Assembly: GCA_024752435.1 (NCBI GenBank)
Contig: CP103033.1
Location: forward strand, 1,116,001 to 1,180,000
Length of the DNA: 64,000 bases
Reading direction: 5' to 3'
Origin: Allantophomopsis cytisporea
Lineage: Eukaryota > Ascomycota > Leotiomycetes > Phacidiales > Phacidiaceae
The notes beneath the pieces are model-generated. The model made no database searches. It saw nothing but the letters and a program-made list of their open reading frames with translations, and was not told where the DNA came from. Position numbers and translations under genes: made by a program. Of this stretch, positions 1 to 12,003 are shown piece by piece. Position 1 is the first letter of the stretch. Each line of letters begins with the position of its first letter.

Positions 1-474
1 ATGATCGCAATGAAATCTAAAACTACAAAATCTACCTTGTCCATGTTTGCTCCGCAGTTCTGCTAGATGTTTACCAGTGTAGTGGCCACTTTTTATTAAT
101 GTTCAACCCCCCCCTCACTTCTTTCTCTTGGAACCACATCTCTTATCAGGTCACGAATTCACTGAATGTAGTAGGAGATTAACCCCTAGATGACCTCTCG
201 AGGTAATTTGAGTACATTACATCAAGTTTACGATTAGGTAACTATGCATACCTCCCTGTGATTGTGAATTACAAGCGCTCAATAGCCGTTCAAAGTAAAT
301 ATTTTTCACCTCTTTATTCATGGCATCATCTTACGTCATCAAAAACATCGTTAAAAGCTATCTACTTGAGAAAAAACATGTATATTCATCAACGGAGCCT
401 AGCTAATTGGAGGCTATGAGGCCTGATTCTCCCTCTATTTTAAGATAGTGCAATATGCTCCCAGCTTCAAACTC

Positions 475-2604
475 TCAAAATGTATGGACCTTGGAGTTTT
501 TCGTCCATCTTCTTGCAGCTTTGCCGAAGAAAGGCAACAGAACAGTCCCGGCAAGGGAAAATCCTACAACCATGCCCATAAGCAACATCAATGGAGGCGT
601 GAAACCACTAGCAGCCGCCCAATCGTTGAAATAGTAAGTCATTCCAAACTGTTTCAGAAAAAGACACTGGTCAGCATATACCCCGAAATGACGAAGGCCA
701 AAACGAGTAAAAACTTACGCCGAAGGTGTTCTTGCATACTGTGGAAATAACCATTATCTAAATGCCGTGTTAAGAGTCAGCATTGTTCTGTTTGAGGACC
801 TTAAGCGGCTCGAGGCTTTGGGGAATGGATAGATGATTATCTGGGGGAGGAAGTAGGCTTACTTGTCCTGCGATCGGTTTATAGCAGTCAATGGCATACT
901 TTGCTTTGTTAGTTACGGGTCTCCTTAGAACATGAAGCGATTCGACTTACAGTAATAGCGATAGTCGGGATAGCAACAACTTGAATACCAACGCAACCAA
1001 ATCCTAGCACGATAATAACTTCCCAAGGCCAATGGTTGTCATAACCAACGCCAATAACCTGTTACTAGTCAGCGTCTTGTACGCACTATGAGCAGAAACC
1101 CGAAGTATCTATTTACCGTTATTCCCAACGCAGCAATAGCGATGAATGGATATAGAGCTGGCAGTCTCATCTCCGGCTCTCTGACACCTCCATTTTTCTT
1201 CGTGGCGCGCATAACCACCCAGTCAGACCAGGGTCCCGCAATTGCTAACCCGACGATGCCTCCAATGGCAAGCGCAAAGTTCGCGAATCCGACGTTACCT
1301 GGGGTCCAGTTGTAAGGAGGCACGCTCAAGGCTTGAGACTGCGTTAAATTCACAGCTAGCAGTACGTTGGCAGCAGAACCCATTGACCAGGCAGCCCAGA
1401 AGACGATGGGGAAGAAGAATATTTGCACGGGTGTGAGGATGTGTCTGAGTACTGTGCGAGCTGCCTCGTGATCTAGGGGCTGGAAAACGTTGAACTGGCT
1501 ACGATTAGGGCGTCCTTTGCCAAGATACTGGTCAACAGGAGATTCCGTAGTCTCCGTGTTCGAGCTCTCCAGATGATTTGAGGAAATCTTTTCGGTAGCC
1601 TCTGTGGTGGAAGAAGAAACGACGGATGGCACAGGAAGTGTGACTTGCATTTCACGAGGTCTTCGGGATTCAGGCGTGAGTACGATCATCACAATAATGT
1701 TGACACTTTGTGCGATGGTACAGGCCCAGAAGAACCACCGCCAAGAGACATGGGCGGCGATGTTACCTGATATTATAGGTCCAATGAAAAGACCCATGAA
1801 ATAACACCAGCTATCAACAGAGTCAGCAGTATTCCCACCAATACCGGATAAGGGATCAAGATAAGACGCACAAGTACAATCCCACAAAGGTGCCTCTTTC
1901 ATGCAGAAAGAAGATGTCTGCCACCACCATTGTCATGATACTTTCATTTGCCGCCGTGCCTATTCCGTTCAAGACTCTTGCCCCTAAGAACGACTGATAT
2001 GATGTCGCTGTTGCCTGCCAGACATTAGAAGCAATGACGATAGCACCGCATACCAAAGTGACAGGACGACGGCCCCAGATATCAGCTGCTGGAACGATGA
2101 GGAAGTTGGCATATCCAAGAGAGATGACTACGGCACCTGTCTGAATGGAATGAGTCAGTCTCGCTTTCTTATCAGACTGGGGCAGAGCGCTCGAATGACT
2201 GGAGAAAAAGATGACTTTGACCTACCAGGAGCGCAATATCAGACAACGACCTGTTCCATTCAGCCATGTAAATTGGTGTCAAGGGCGCTATAGACAGCGC
2301 CGTCATCACACTCAGAGTGACAAAAATGCCCTGATTGATGACCGATGACCATTTCCAGAATTTGCTCCAGTTCTATCACCAAAGAATGTTAGTAAGAAAG
2401 CGACTTGGTTCTAATGACTTGGTTGGTGCCATTCGAATATATGGAGAGGGCTACAGAGATACATACTAGAGGATCATAGGAGAGGTTTGAAGGAGTAGGT
2501 AATAACACGGGTCCTTGACCACTGCTGTTGGCATGAATGTGATGAACTCCATCACAATCTACCATCAGCTCTGTGCCAGGAAGAATTTCGATTTCGTGCT
2601 CCAT
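475..2604 (-). CDS. MFS transporter, DHA1/HOL1-like, 8 exons
   Basis: Probable plasma-membrane proton-coupled small-molecule exporter of the major facilitator superfamily. Splicing I traced by hand: exons 2467-2604, 2226-2372, 1872-2140, 1117-1810, 951-1058, 863-898, 719-757 and 475-648, all with GT-AG introns, total 1605 nt, 534 aa. After a hydrophilic N-terminus comes the DPLNWSKFWKW entry motif typical of this group, then IWGRRPVTLV (MFS loop 2-3 signature) and RVLNGIGTAANESIM. The C-terminal part has IMVISTVCKNTFGFGMTYYF and ends in the basic tail ARRWTKNSKVHTF. Two exons are very small (36 and 39 nt), which explains why open frames alone look fragmentary. Reading frame and all splice sites appear intact. 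It is followed on the same strand, upstream in coordinates of transcription, by an ABC pump gene, suggesting an efflux neighbourhood. Substrate is unknown; drug, polyamine or metabolite export are all possible. Confidence 0.88.
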
Positions 2605-3672
2605 GGTAGGACAAAATGAACAATTGAAGGAAATAGAAAAAAATCCTTTTCTTTTCTTTCAATCAATGAAAGATTGCTAGGATTGGAAATGTTTCGAATT
2701 GAAAGTTGAAGAAAAGAGGTTCTAGAGCTATTAAATGGGAGGCAGATAAGACAGAATCGAAGATTATGTGCCTCCCTTAATAGGTTGCTGGCAGTTCTGT
2801 AAACGATCTTTGGTGGCTTACCCCAGACCGACCCCAGACCCCACACTCCACACCCCGCAAAACAATATAGCAGTACTCACACCTTCATATTTCTGAATAC
2901 TGTTAGGTCATTCTCTGTAGTTGTCACGCTAGTAGACAGCCTTTTCATGCTCAATACATGATAAGTGTTGCTTGGATTGTAAGCAAACAAATTAATACTC
3001 TCTCTTGCTTACACGGATTAATTCATCCTCATTGCTTTTGTGCAATTAGCTTAGGGTTTCTAATCAAGTTCATTTCATTTAATTAGCAAGCTAGATATCA
3101 CTTTAGGCTGTATCTAATAAGTTTCTGATTGTCTCAATAATCATGGAAAATACATAAGATATTCATACAACAAACTCTGAGTACTAGAGTCTCTATATTG
3201 TATATAGGGTCGAAGTACAATTCATTGTACATATCGATATGAATATTATAGCACGTGGCGGGGAATCTAGCGGGTTTTAGTAGTTTTGGCCTAGACCCCA
3301 CATACCCACAAGCCAGGACCCACTGGAACTTGACAAACCAAGTAGGTGGTATTGGTCAAATAGGTTGTCCCACAACATTTCCACAATGGTCCCACAATGG
3401 TCCCACAGTGGCTCTGCTCATGTGATTGACATTGTGTCCATGGGTCAGTTGCCTAACTGACTCCAGTCCGAACTAGAATTGATGCTTAGGTTATGTATGA
3501 CCAGAATATAGAATTGAAAACTATTGACACAATCTCCTAGATTAATACAAACTCTATTATGTTTACAAAACTTCCCAAATGACAATCAGAGACATCAACC
3601 AGAAGCGGAAACACTTCAAACTGAGATGAAGCAACATCTCGATTCCAATTTCTGTAGCACTTGATCATCACT
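2605..3672. other. Intergenic: MFS promoter and ABC 3' region
   Basis: No coding signal found. It holds the promoter of the MFS gene and the 3' flank of the ABC transporter gene. Around 3366-3412 a short word (cccacaatgg) is repeated nearly three times in tandem. Nothing else stands out. Confidence 0.5.
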
Positions 3673-6600
3673 CTACTCTGCTTTCTTGGAAGCCTTGGTC
3701 CTGAGCTTCATCAACAGGAATACAAAAGCATAAGAAGATAGTGCAAAGATGACAACAATTCCGGCATCTCTCCAACCATAGTAATAATCGTTGATGTTCA
3801 AGGTAACGAGATAGTCGCTGCCAAGACGGTACTGGCACACCTTGCAACCTGAGGTTGCTTCTGGATTTTGTAGATATGTTCGGGATCCCGCGCCGGTTGG
3901 AGACATATAATCTGCTAAGTAAGAGGCACAGGTTTGTCCACCTGGTGTGTCGAATAAGGCGTATTCGGATTCTGCGCATTCTACCTTGATATCAAACATT
4001 TCGAAGGTCATGATGCTGTCCATAAGATAAGTGTAGGGATTGAGGTAGTAGAGCCTAAGGCTTGTTAGTACCATCTTCGTCTTATATTTGGAAGGAAGAC
4101 CTACCAGTATCTCCAGAAGGGCTGCATCTCACCATAAGGCACCAGTACACCACAGAAGGAAACTAATGTACCAATAACCAATGGATTGGCCAGAGAGGCG
4201 AACACAGCATTGGGAGCATATGCAGCAATGAACTGTCCCATACCTGTGTAGATGAACTCGTACATCAACATGACAAAGAAGGTAGCACCAGCCTTGTTGG
4301 AATCGGTGGGGAAACCAATGGTGTAGTACCAGCAGACAAAGTAAAGGACCGCACACAGACAGAGATATGGGACCTCAGAGATGATCAAGCCACTTGTGAA
4401 AGATATCCAGGAGTACATCTTCGACTTCTTCTCTCGAGTTTCGTAAATATCACGTCGTTCGATAAAGAGTGGCTGCAGTTGATTGATCACACCAGGAGCG
4501 ACGAAGATGAAGTTGAAGACAGCAAATAGGTGAAGTTGCAAGTCGGCTACAGTGTGGCCAACCTTCCAGAAAGAGAATCCAACAAATAGTGCCAAGCCAA
4601 TATGAAGAGCAAACTTGTTGTTGATATAATCTGTGTTGCGGTATAGAGCGACGTTCATGCGGTGTGTAACAATCTTGATTTGAGTCCACATAGAAGTTGC
4701 AAATTCATATCCATCATCGTTGGTTCCAGGTGGCGCAGCAGCGGCAGTAGTGATAATTCTGTCAAGTTCTTCGACGGTGTACATATGCTCGGGCGAGTCC
4801 AGCCAAATTTGATGCCAGTCCTTTCCTTGTGCAAGGTTCCCAGATACCACGTCAATCATATGCTCTGCAGGATTCGAAGTAGCCGGACAAGGAGCGTCAT
4901 ATCGGGCAAAGTAATCTTTGAGGGTATTTGCGTTATCGCCGATGTCGCCGAAGTAGACGGTCTTGCCTCCACGGGCAAGCAACAGTAGTGTATCGAACTG
5001 AGCAAAAAGAGATGCAGAAGGCTGGTGGATTGTAACCAGGACAGCTTGGCCAACGTCGGCTAGCTTTCGAAGGAATCTAACTGTATTGTAGGCAGCCTGC
5101 CCATCGAGACCTGATGTTGGTTCGTCAAGGAAGATAAGAATGCTTGGCTTAGACACAAGCTCAACACCAATAGTTAATCTTTTTCGCTGCTCAATAGACA
5201 AACCGGCACCAACTTTCCCTATGAGTGCCTGCTCAATATCGTGCATTTCCAAAAGATCAATGATAACGTCAACATATGCCAGCTTTTCTTCGCGTGAGAC
5301 TGTACGAGGTTGTCGAAGTAAGGCTGAGAATTCCAAGGCTTCTCTAACTGTTGCCAGAGGCTCGTGTACGTCCAATTGTTCACAATAACCGGCAGATCTC
5401 TGAAAAGAGACTGAGAGCTCTCTTCCGTCTACCATAATAGATCCGTGGATTGTACCGTCAGTCTTGCGTTGTGCAAGGACATCAAGAAGAGTAGTTTTGC
5501 CAGCACCAGAGGACCCCATAAGAGCGCCCAGCATTCCAGGCTTGACCCAGCCATGGACATTATCAAGAAGTACCCTATCGCCGTCGGGTGTCTTGACTGT
5601 ATAAGTCAAGTTCTTCCATGTGAAGACTGAGGTATTGCGAACGAGTTGATTGTCGAGAGTGGTTGCATCCTCAGAGGAGGTACTTGAATCTGTGGCCGCT
5701 ACCTTCTCTCCTCTGTTCTCATATGCCCCAGCCTCTATGTCAGCTGCACGCTGCTTGTTCTGCTTAGCGTTTTCGCGAGGCATCAGCGACCCGGTCTTGC
5801 TGGAGTTCGATTGCCAATTATTGGTGAATACAATAGTAATGAAAACATAGAACGCCCACCACGCCCAAATAATACCAAAATTTCTCCAGACATGTGAATG
5901 GCTGTATGCAAGTGCTCCTAAGTATTGATCTCCAATAAGACTTGTTGCACCTTGAGTAGCGCCGGGAACTCCAGCACAAGACTGGTAAGCTGTATCGTTG
6001 TAGCCCGGTCCGTTCGGAATAAGGTTGTTAGAAAAGCAAGCGATTTGCTGATTGTGCAACTCATTCGATAGAAGTGCTTCAAATCCGTACGCGAAGGGGT
6101 TGAGCCAGAAGATCCTAAGCAAGGTTAGTGTTCAAAGTATTTGTCCTGCATCTTATAGGGTTTTTACCATCTGAACCATACGTGCATATGCGGGAATGGA
6201 ATTTGGTAGCCAGCATACAAGACGAAAGCCGTGAAGACGAAACCAGAGACTTTTGACGCAGCATCAAACGTAGCGAAAGCTGCTCCAATAGCTCTAAATA
6301 AAGCCGTCATAGCCATAGTAGTTGAGACAACTAAAATCCAATAGGTAAAGAATGCTCCAGCATCCATCCTGAGACCAGTCATAAAGTAAAGGACCAAACT
6401 AAAATGAGTAATTTGGAATAGGACAACCGGTATATCCGCAGCAATCTGCGCGATACAGAATGCTGCCGGATGGTATAGCGCAAAGGATTTATGTTTAGCT
6501 AGAACAGGGCGTCCAGTGAAAGAATCAGTGACCTCAGACATAGCCAGCAGACTGTTGTAAAGAAGTGCGAAGAATAAGGAACCACCCTTGAGAAAGAGTC

Positions 6601-8131
6601 CGGGAGAAGTGTTGGGAGCGTTATAAAATAAGGAACCAGTGATGAGAGCTTGACTGAGGGCGGAAAACTGTTTAATCATAAAGGTCGCCTTGTCACCCCA
6701 AATAATTTGGTATTGGCGGGTAATGCACGCCTTGACCTGGGCACCGAAGCTTGTGGTCAAAGGCGAATCTTTCGGCAATGTCTTGTTTTTGTCGTATTGA
6801 ATTGCTTCCTGAAAATCTGCGGTATTGGTCTTTGCAACCTCAGTTGTGGAATAATCGTACTCCTTCTGCATTTCTGCTCTGATCGGAGTCTTTTCGTAAG
6901 CTTCACGAATCTCCGTCGCGGTCCTTGGAAACTTGACCTCATAGCCCTCTCGAATTCGGCGCTCCGTGGGAACAGTAACACCGGTGAGGAAGTCTCCAGT
7001 ATTCGCGGCGTCATCGCAGACAAACCCAAGGCTCTCCATGAACGGGCGAGCTTCTTTCGCTGGGCCATAGAAAATCTCCTTGCCCTCATCTATTACAAGA
7101 ATCTTGTCAAACAAGTCGTAAATTCCGTTTCCTGCTTGGTAGAGAGTTACAATGGTTGCAAGACCTAAAACATCCGTCATTGCTCTCAGTGCTCTCGCCC
7201 ATTCAAGCGCGGTACTGGCGTCAAGTCCACGCGTGGAGTTATCCCAACAATAGATGCTACCTCTTGTTGCAAGGGCCTCGATGATAGAAACACGTTTTCT
7301 TTCTCCTCCTGAGACACCACGGACGAATTCATTACCGACTTTGGTGTTGTAAGTGTGAGAAATGCCCATAGAGTTGAGCAAGAAGTCTCGCGATTCGACT
7401 TGAAACTCTTCCGGCGACTCCTTATTGGAGGGTAGATGGAATGGAATCTTCATTCGAGTAGCGAAATCAATAGTTTGGCCCACTGTAAGGGTCGGAAAGA
7501 ACAGTTCATCCTCCGTGTTCATGACAATCTGACCTCTGTACTTCTGTGCTTCCTTGTGGTCCATAGAGCCAAATTTGACATCGCCTGTAACCCCGGCATA
7601 TCCATCTCTTTGGTTGGCTAGCATTTTCAAGAGGGTCGTACAGCCAGAGCCCGGACGTCCTAGTACAAGAAGCATCTCTCCAGGTTTCACACAGCCGTGA
7701 GAGTTTTCGAGGATGGTTTTGAGTGGCGGTTTGTGTCTGGCTTCCTTAATTAATTGGGGGATATTGAGTTGTGAGATAATGTTCTCATTGAATGCGTCGC
7801 CTGATCCAACCCCCTTGACCGTTAGATTTTGCCAAGTGACTCCCAGTTTGCGATCCTTCATCTTGTCTGCATGGCCCTGTTGGTGGAACAATTTGACCTC
7901 CGGCATCAGCTTCCAATCGTCAGCTTTACTGATTGGATAGGGATCCTTCTCGACCACATTGTCGTTCTCATCGTAAAAGCGACTTGTCCGATGGCGTCTT
8001 TCTGAGGTTACAGCTGAACGGCCACTGAGAGTTTGAGAAAGCGTCTCAAAGACAATGTCACCCGTGCCAGCTCCGCCAAAAGTGGTGGCCATGTTGTTGA
8101 GGATATTTAATATATGTGGAACAGAGTCCAA
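3673..8131 (-). CDS. PDR-type (ABCG) full-size ABC multidrug transporter
   Basis: ATP-driven efflux pump of the pleiotropic drug resistance subfamily, (NBD-TMD)2 order, plasma membrane. Exons 6168-8131, 4105-6114 and 3673-4054; both introns are GT-AG with CTAAC branch sites and rejoin conserved junctions (WFRW/IFWLNPF and FWRYW/LYYLNPY). Total 4356 nt, 1451 aa; the second Met (residue 14, start 8092) would give 1438 aa and is an equally good start. NBD1 has the degenerate PDR Walker A GRPGSGCTTLLK (about residues 158-169), signature VSGGERKRVS (about 273-282) and Walker B YCWDNSTRGLD. NBD2 has canonical Walker A GSSGAGKTTLLD (about 855), degenerate signature LSIEQRKRLTIG and Walker B LIFLDEPTSGLD. 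This asymmetry is normal for PDR pumps. Length and motifs resemble the fungicide/phytoalexin pumps AtrB and Bfr1, but orthology cannot be settled here. Confidence 0.95.
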
Positions 8132-9861
8132 TAGATGGCCTTTGTAGTTGACTGGAGTAAATTTGGTCGTAAGAAAGACACCTTAAGTAAACCGTTGAAG
8201 GTTTATCGAGACAGTGTATATCCGCCGCTCCCGCATATCCGCAATTTGAGTCATCAGAAAACGTTAAGGAGAAGACGGCAGTAACAGGGAACTGCTCATT
8301 GACGTGGCATCCACAAAGCATATTTGCTCAAAGCCGCAGGGTTTCTGTGTTTATCGATTACTGTTCCTTCCGGAACCATAATTCAGCCTCAGATCCGCAT
8401 TTTTGGGAGGCCTGAAGGTCAGCGGCGGACGCTAAGGATATATCAGAAGTTGACCGTAGATGTATATCCGTTGACTGAGAGACCCGTGCACCATTTTCAG
8501 GAGACTTGGAGCCAGCGGTGGACACTAAGGATATATCAGAAATGGACCATAGATGTGTATCCGTAGACCTAGGGTATTGGCAATACTCAACTTACGAAAC
8601 GTGTAAGGTTATGACGAATACATGCGCATTCATAACACCATATGATTGTCAAAAGTAGGATTGGCGAGACCTTTACCACCTTTACTTCTTAGCGCCACTA
8701 AAATTCGAGGTCAGTGCCTGAATATTAACAACTCAGCGAAAACGTTTTATGAAGACACAGACATGTCGATCATGTTTGTTTAAGCTATGCAAAACTCAAC
8801 ATCTAGGATATACTCTCTGTAAGTGTCTTATGACAGTTGAATCATTCGGGATTCAAGGAGAACGTGGAGCCGACGCTGTTCATTAAGAGTGGAGCCGATG
8901 CTACTCATCAAGGAGTAAATCGTAACGACGTAAGCGTTCGAAGGTCCACTACAACAGCTTTATTACTGTCGGATATATCTGGTAGCCAACTTGCGTGAAA
9001 TAGCTTTGTTTAGCGGAACAAGCATAGAGAACAGAACGTGCGCGTAATACGTTAGAATCTACTCGAATAGTAGAGATAAAACTAATTAAGACGCAGGTGG
9101 CGTTTATGAAAATCTTGAAGCTTTCTTCACTAGAGCGCTTCTTGGTTTCATTGAGAGAAATTTCCGAAAGATCTGATGTCTGGAAGGGACTCACTTGAGT
9201 TATGCGTATACCATAATCACCTTGATTGACGTATTGACTGCAATGACTAACCCAAATACCTGCGTAGCCTTACAAGTCAAGCACAGCATAGCAGCTGACT
9301 CACCGTCACACTCCGATGATATTTATACAAGACAGTACGCAGGCATTGAGGTCTTTTGGACTATCATATCTTACCTGTATGTCCTTATCCATGTTTGTAT
9401 CCTCCCCTCCTACCATTAAATCACACCATCTCTGTTGACCAAGATATCTTACAGTAGTCCATACAGATACACTCCTGTCAAATTTTGGTGTGCTATCCAA
9501 ACAAAGCAAAACTAAACTAAACTAAATACCTCCAGCTCCCATTCACAAGTGCTTTTCCTTTGCATTTGACATCTACCTTGGACTGGATTTCTATACCAGA
9601 TCGTACTCAAGTTTATGTAATTTCATACATTTATACATTTATAAATTTATCCTTCTTATACACATCAAGTCGATTCAAACTTCATCCATGTTATATTGTT
9701 CACCACATAGCAGCGATTCACATACTAGAGGCAATTAAGGAAAACGTCAACATCAGCTCAGACACAATCAAGTGCTGATTCAAAACACCTGAAAGTCCGG
9801 ATACAACATTACAAAGCCGACTGAATACAGCTCTACGGTACCAATTTCTAGCGATTGTAAA
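8132..9861. promoter_or_regulatory. Intergenic region upstream of ABC transporter
   Basis: About 1.7 kb without a supported gene, between the ABC transporter start and a divergently oriented regulator pseudogene. It contains a 54-bp direct repeat pair (separate entry) and several copies of TATATCCG or its complement (8218-8225, 8236-8242, 8463-8470, 8557-8563 with one change, 8970-8977 reverse). Two similar words near 8871 and 8892 (gtggagccga) lie 21 bp apart. Near 9505-9530 there is a short aaact tandem. That these are operator sites is inference. Confidence 0.45.
8421..8567. repeat. 54-bp direct repeat pair in ABC promoter
   Basis: Copies at 8421-8474 and 8514-8567, 93 bp apart start to start, with 7 differences by eye (about 87% identity). 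Each copy runs from agcgg(c/t)gga through ctaaggatatatcagaa to (t/g)tatccgt. Inside copy 1 the ends ggatata and tatatcc form an inverted repeat with a 20-bp spacer. The pair lies about 290-440 bp upstream of the ABC transporter start. Confidence 0.85.
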
Positions 9862-11264
9862 ATGTATACTTCTCTCAAGTCCCCTTCCATGGAACGCACA
9901 GGTATGGGCAAACCGGCGATGCACGAAAAGTCGAAATCGCCCAAGCCGTTGACACGAAACAAGAAAGTGAGTTTATACGGACGTGGTGCGGTAGGACTCA
10001 TAGACAGAAGATATAATAGAGTGAAAAAGGCGTGTGAACGGTGTCGTGTGAGGAAGACGAAGGTGAGATATTCGCTTCCTGAATTGATGGACTCTCCAAA
10101 TGCGGGAATTTCGATTGATGAGTTTGTATCATTTTAGTGTCACAGAGAATCACCCTGCAGGAGATGCAGGAGCGACTGATTGGTGTGCATAGCAGGTAGT
10201 AGGAAAACCGAGAACAGGGAATTGCCTAAAGGGTATTTACTTCTCTCCCTCTTGCTCTCCCTCCCCCATCCTTAGACTATAAGCCATTGCCTAACGCGGC
10301 TCAGCTACGCCGAAGTCCTTGAACACATACAAAACTCCCTCATTGGAACAGTGCACAAGCTTTACGCCATGGTACGCGTCGGAGAGTCCTGGACGTACAG
10401 CGAGCCAGCACTTGACGGCCGTGGGCTACCAGTAATCCACAATATCGCTGAGGTCCTGAGCTGCATCCGACAGGCACCTAATCTCTTGTATGTGTTCCCT
10501 GAAAGTAAAAGGGGCTTCCAAGAACTGGAGCGCAAGTCAGAGTCGAACGATCTCAATTCGTTGTCTTCGACGACAATGACATCGACGAGTACCGCAGCCG
10601 AGCAAGTGCACACTCTCTAATAACTGGGCAGTTGACACACACGACTTTCCCGACGCAATGGGCACGCCGCACATTGACATAACGTCCTCTTCCGATAACT
10701 ATGAAGAGCCCAACCGTACCGATTACACCGCTATGCTCTGGGACTCGCAAGCAACTCAACTGTCGCCCTTGGCGCTTGATTCCCCTCCCATTCCACTCAG
10801 CTTAGAATTTGATCCATTCCAACCTCAATTTTAACAGTCTATGATAGATCCAGCCTACTTCTCGCATCGTCACTCGACCTCCACCTTCTCCTGTATGTAT
10901 GTCGACACCGCCCCTTCGATCAATAGCAACACCAGCAGTCTGATTATGAGCACCGACTCGTCGTACAAGAGGACTTGGTACAAGCCTGCAGCGGTGGCAG
11001 GGAAAACGGACGGCGCCATTGCAGACAACTTCTTGGGAACCAGTCACCCGCTCAGCATCACAGCTAGCTATATGCAGCGGCAGGGGCAGCTGCTGCTCAA
11101 GCAGCTTGGTATTAATAGCTTCATGCCATCGTCGGTGATAGCGCATAGCGAGGGCCTGAGAGACGATGGGACGATCCGACCAGACATGCTGGATTGTCCT
11201 GCGGATATCACGCTCGGCCTTGGTGGTTTGGGCGTTGGCTGTGATAAATTGGGAATGGAGGAAT
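9862..11264 (+). pseudogene. Broken Zn2Cys6 regulator, fluffy-like
   Basis: Remains of a fungal Zn2Cys6 transcription factor. The zinc cluster begins KKACERCRVRKTK (about 10024-10060), is interrupted by an intact-looking GT-AG intron (about 10061-10137) and continues CHRESPCRRCRSD. An in-frame TGA follows at 10177-10179, then LVCIAGSRKTENRELPKG. A second plausible intron (about 10229-10304) joins to YAEVLEHIQNSLIGTVHKLY. A frameshift lies near 10600-10620, and a TAA at 10832-10834 interrupts PFQPQF/QSMIDPAYFSH, where CAA is the likely ancestral codon. The body then stays open to the stop after KLGMEE. The cluster followed by a (K/R)xLPKGYxEVLE segment and the MLDCPAD/GCDKLGMEE-type tail resemble the fluffy (conidiation) family as I remember it. 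Two stops plus a frameshift argue for a recent pseudogene. Both introns still splice correctly on paper. The true start is uncertain. Confidence 0.75.
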
Positions 11265-12003
11265 AGGTTGGATATTGTTCTGTAGGATATGGACTCTTGA
11301 AAATCGGATCGGGTTCAAAAGTTGAGACTCCTGGTTGTTCAGAATTTCACATTGGCTTGTGGAGGAGCTACATCGTTTATGTAAATTATCAGGCTTTTTT
11401 GGAGGACAATTCAGAAATCTCTTCTCCCTTGTATATTCTTTCTTTCTATGGTGAATATAGAAATTTGTAGATGGAGATGTCTTTTGACGGAAATGTTTTG
11501 TGTTCATGCAAGAAGAAATACTTATTTTCTCACTGCTTCTTCTGCTGCTGTTGTGGACATTATGAATCATTCATCAAACTCTAACTTGATGTGCTTCCAA
11601 CTTTTTCTTTCTTCAATTGCTTCTTATATAGATCTTGTCCAAGAAAGGCTCAAATAGTCTTCTTGACATGTTTCGCTGCAGATCCTCTACGTCTGTAAAT
11701 GCCGTGTCAGTACATTCACCAGCTGAGAAGCTCATGCTTTGCTGCTTACCCAGCAAAGACGCAACGGATTGAAGCGTGTACAAAAGATTCATAGATATCA
11801 ATATTCTATCGAATCAACTCAGGATGGGATTAAAACAGAAGTCATACAAGGCAGGTTTACATCACCGACAATAATTCTTGCATATCAAAACTGGCACAAG
11901 GAGTATCCTCGCTTTACTGTCATCAATTATAGGCTTGTAACTTTATAACAAAAAACTAGATGATGCTTTTCCAATAAGTGATTTGCTTAATAGATACACA
12001 GAT
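11265..12003. other. Intergenic, nothing recognised
   Basis: Between the end of the regulator pseudogene and the 3' end of the Zn2Cys6 gene on the other strand. No coding signal, RNA gene or notable repeat seen; presumably 3' flanks of both. Confidence 0.5.
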
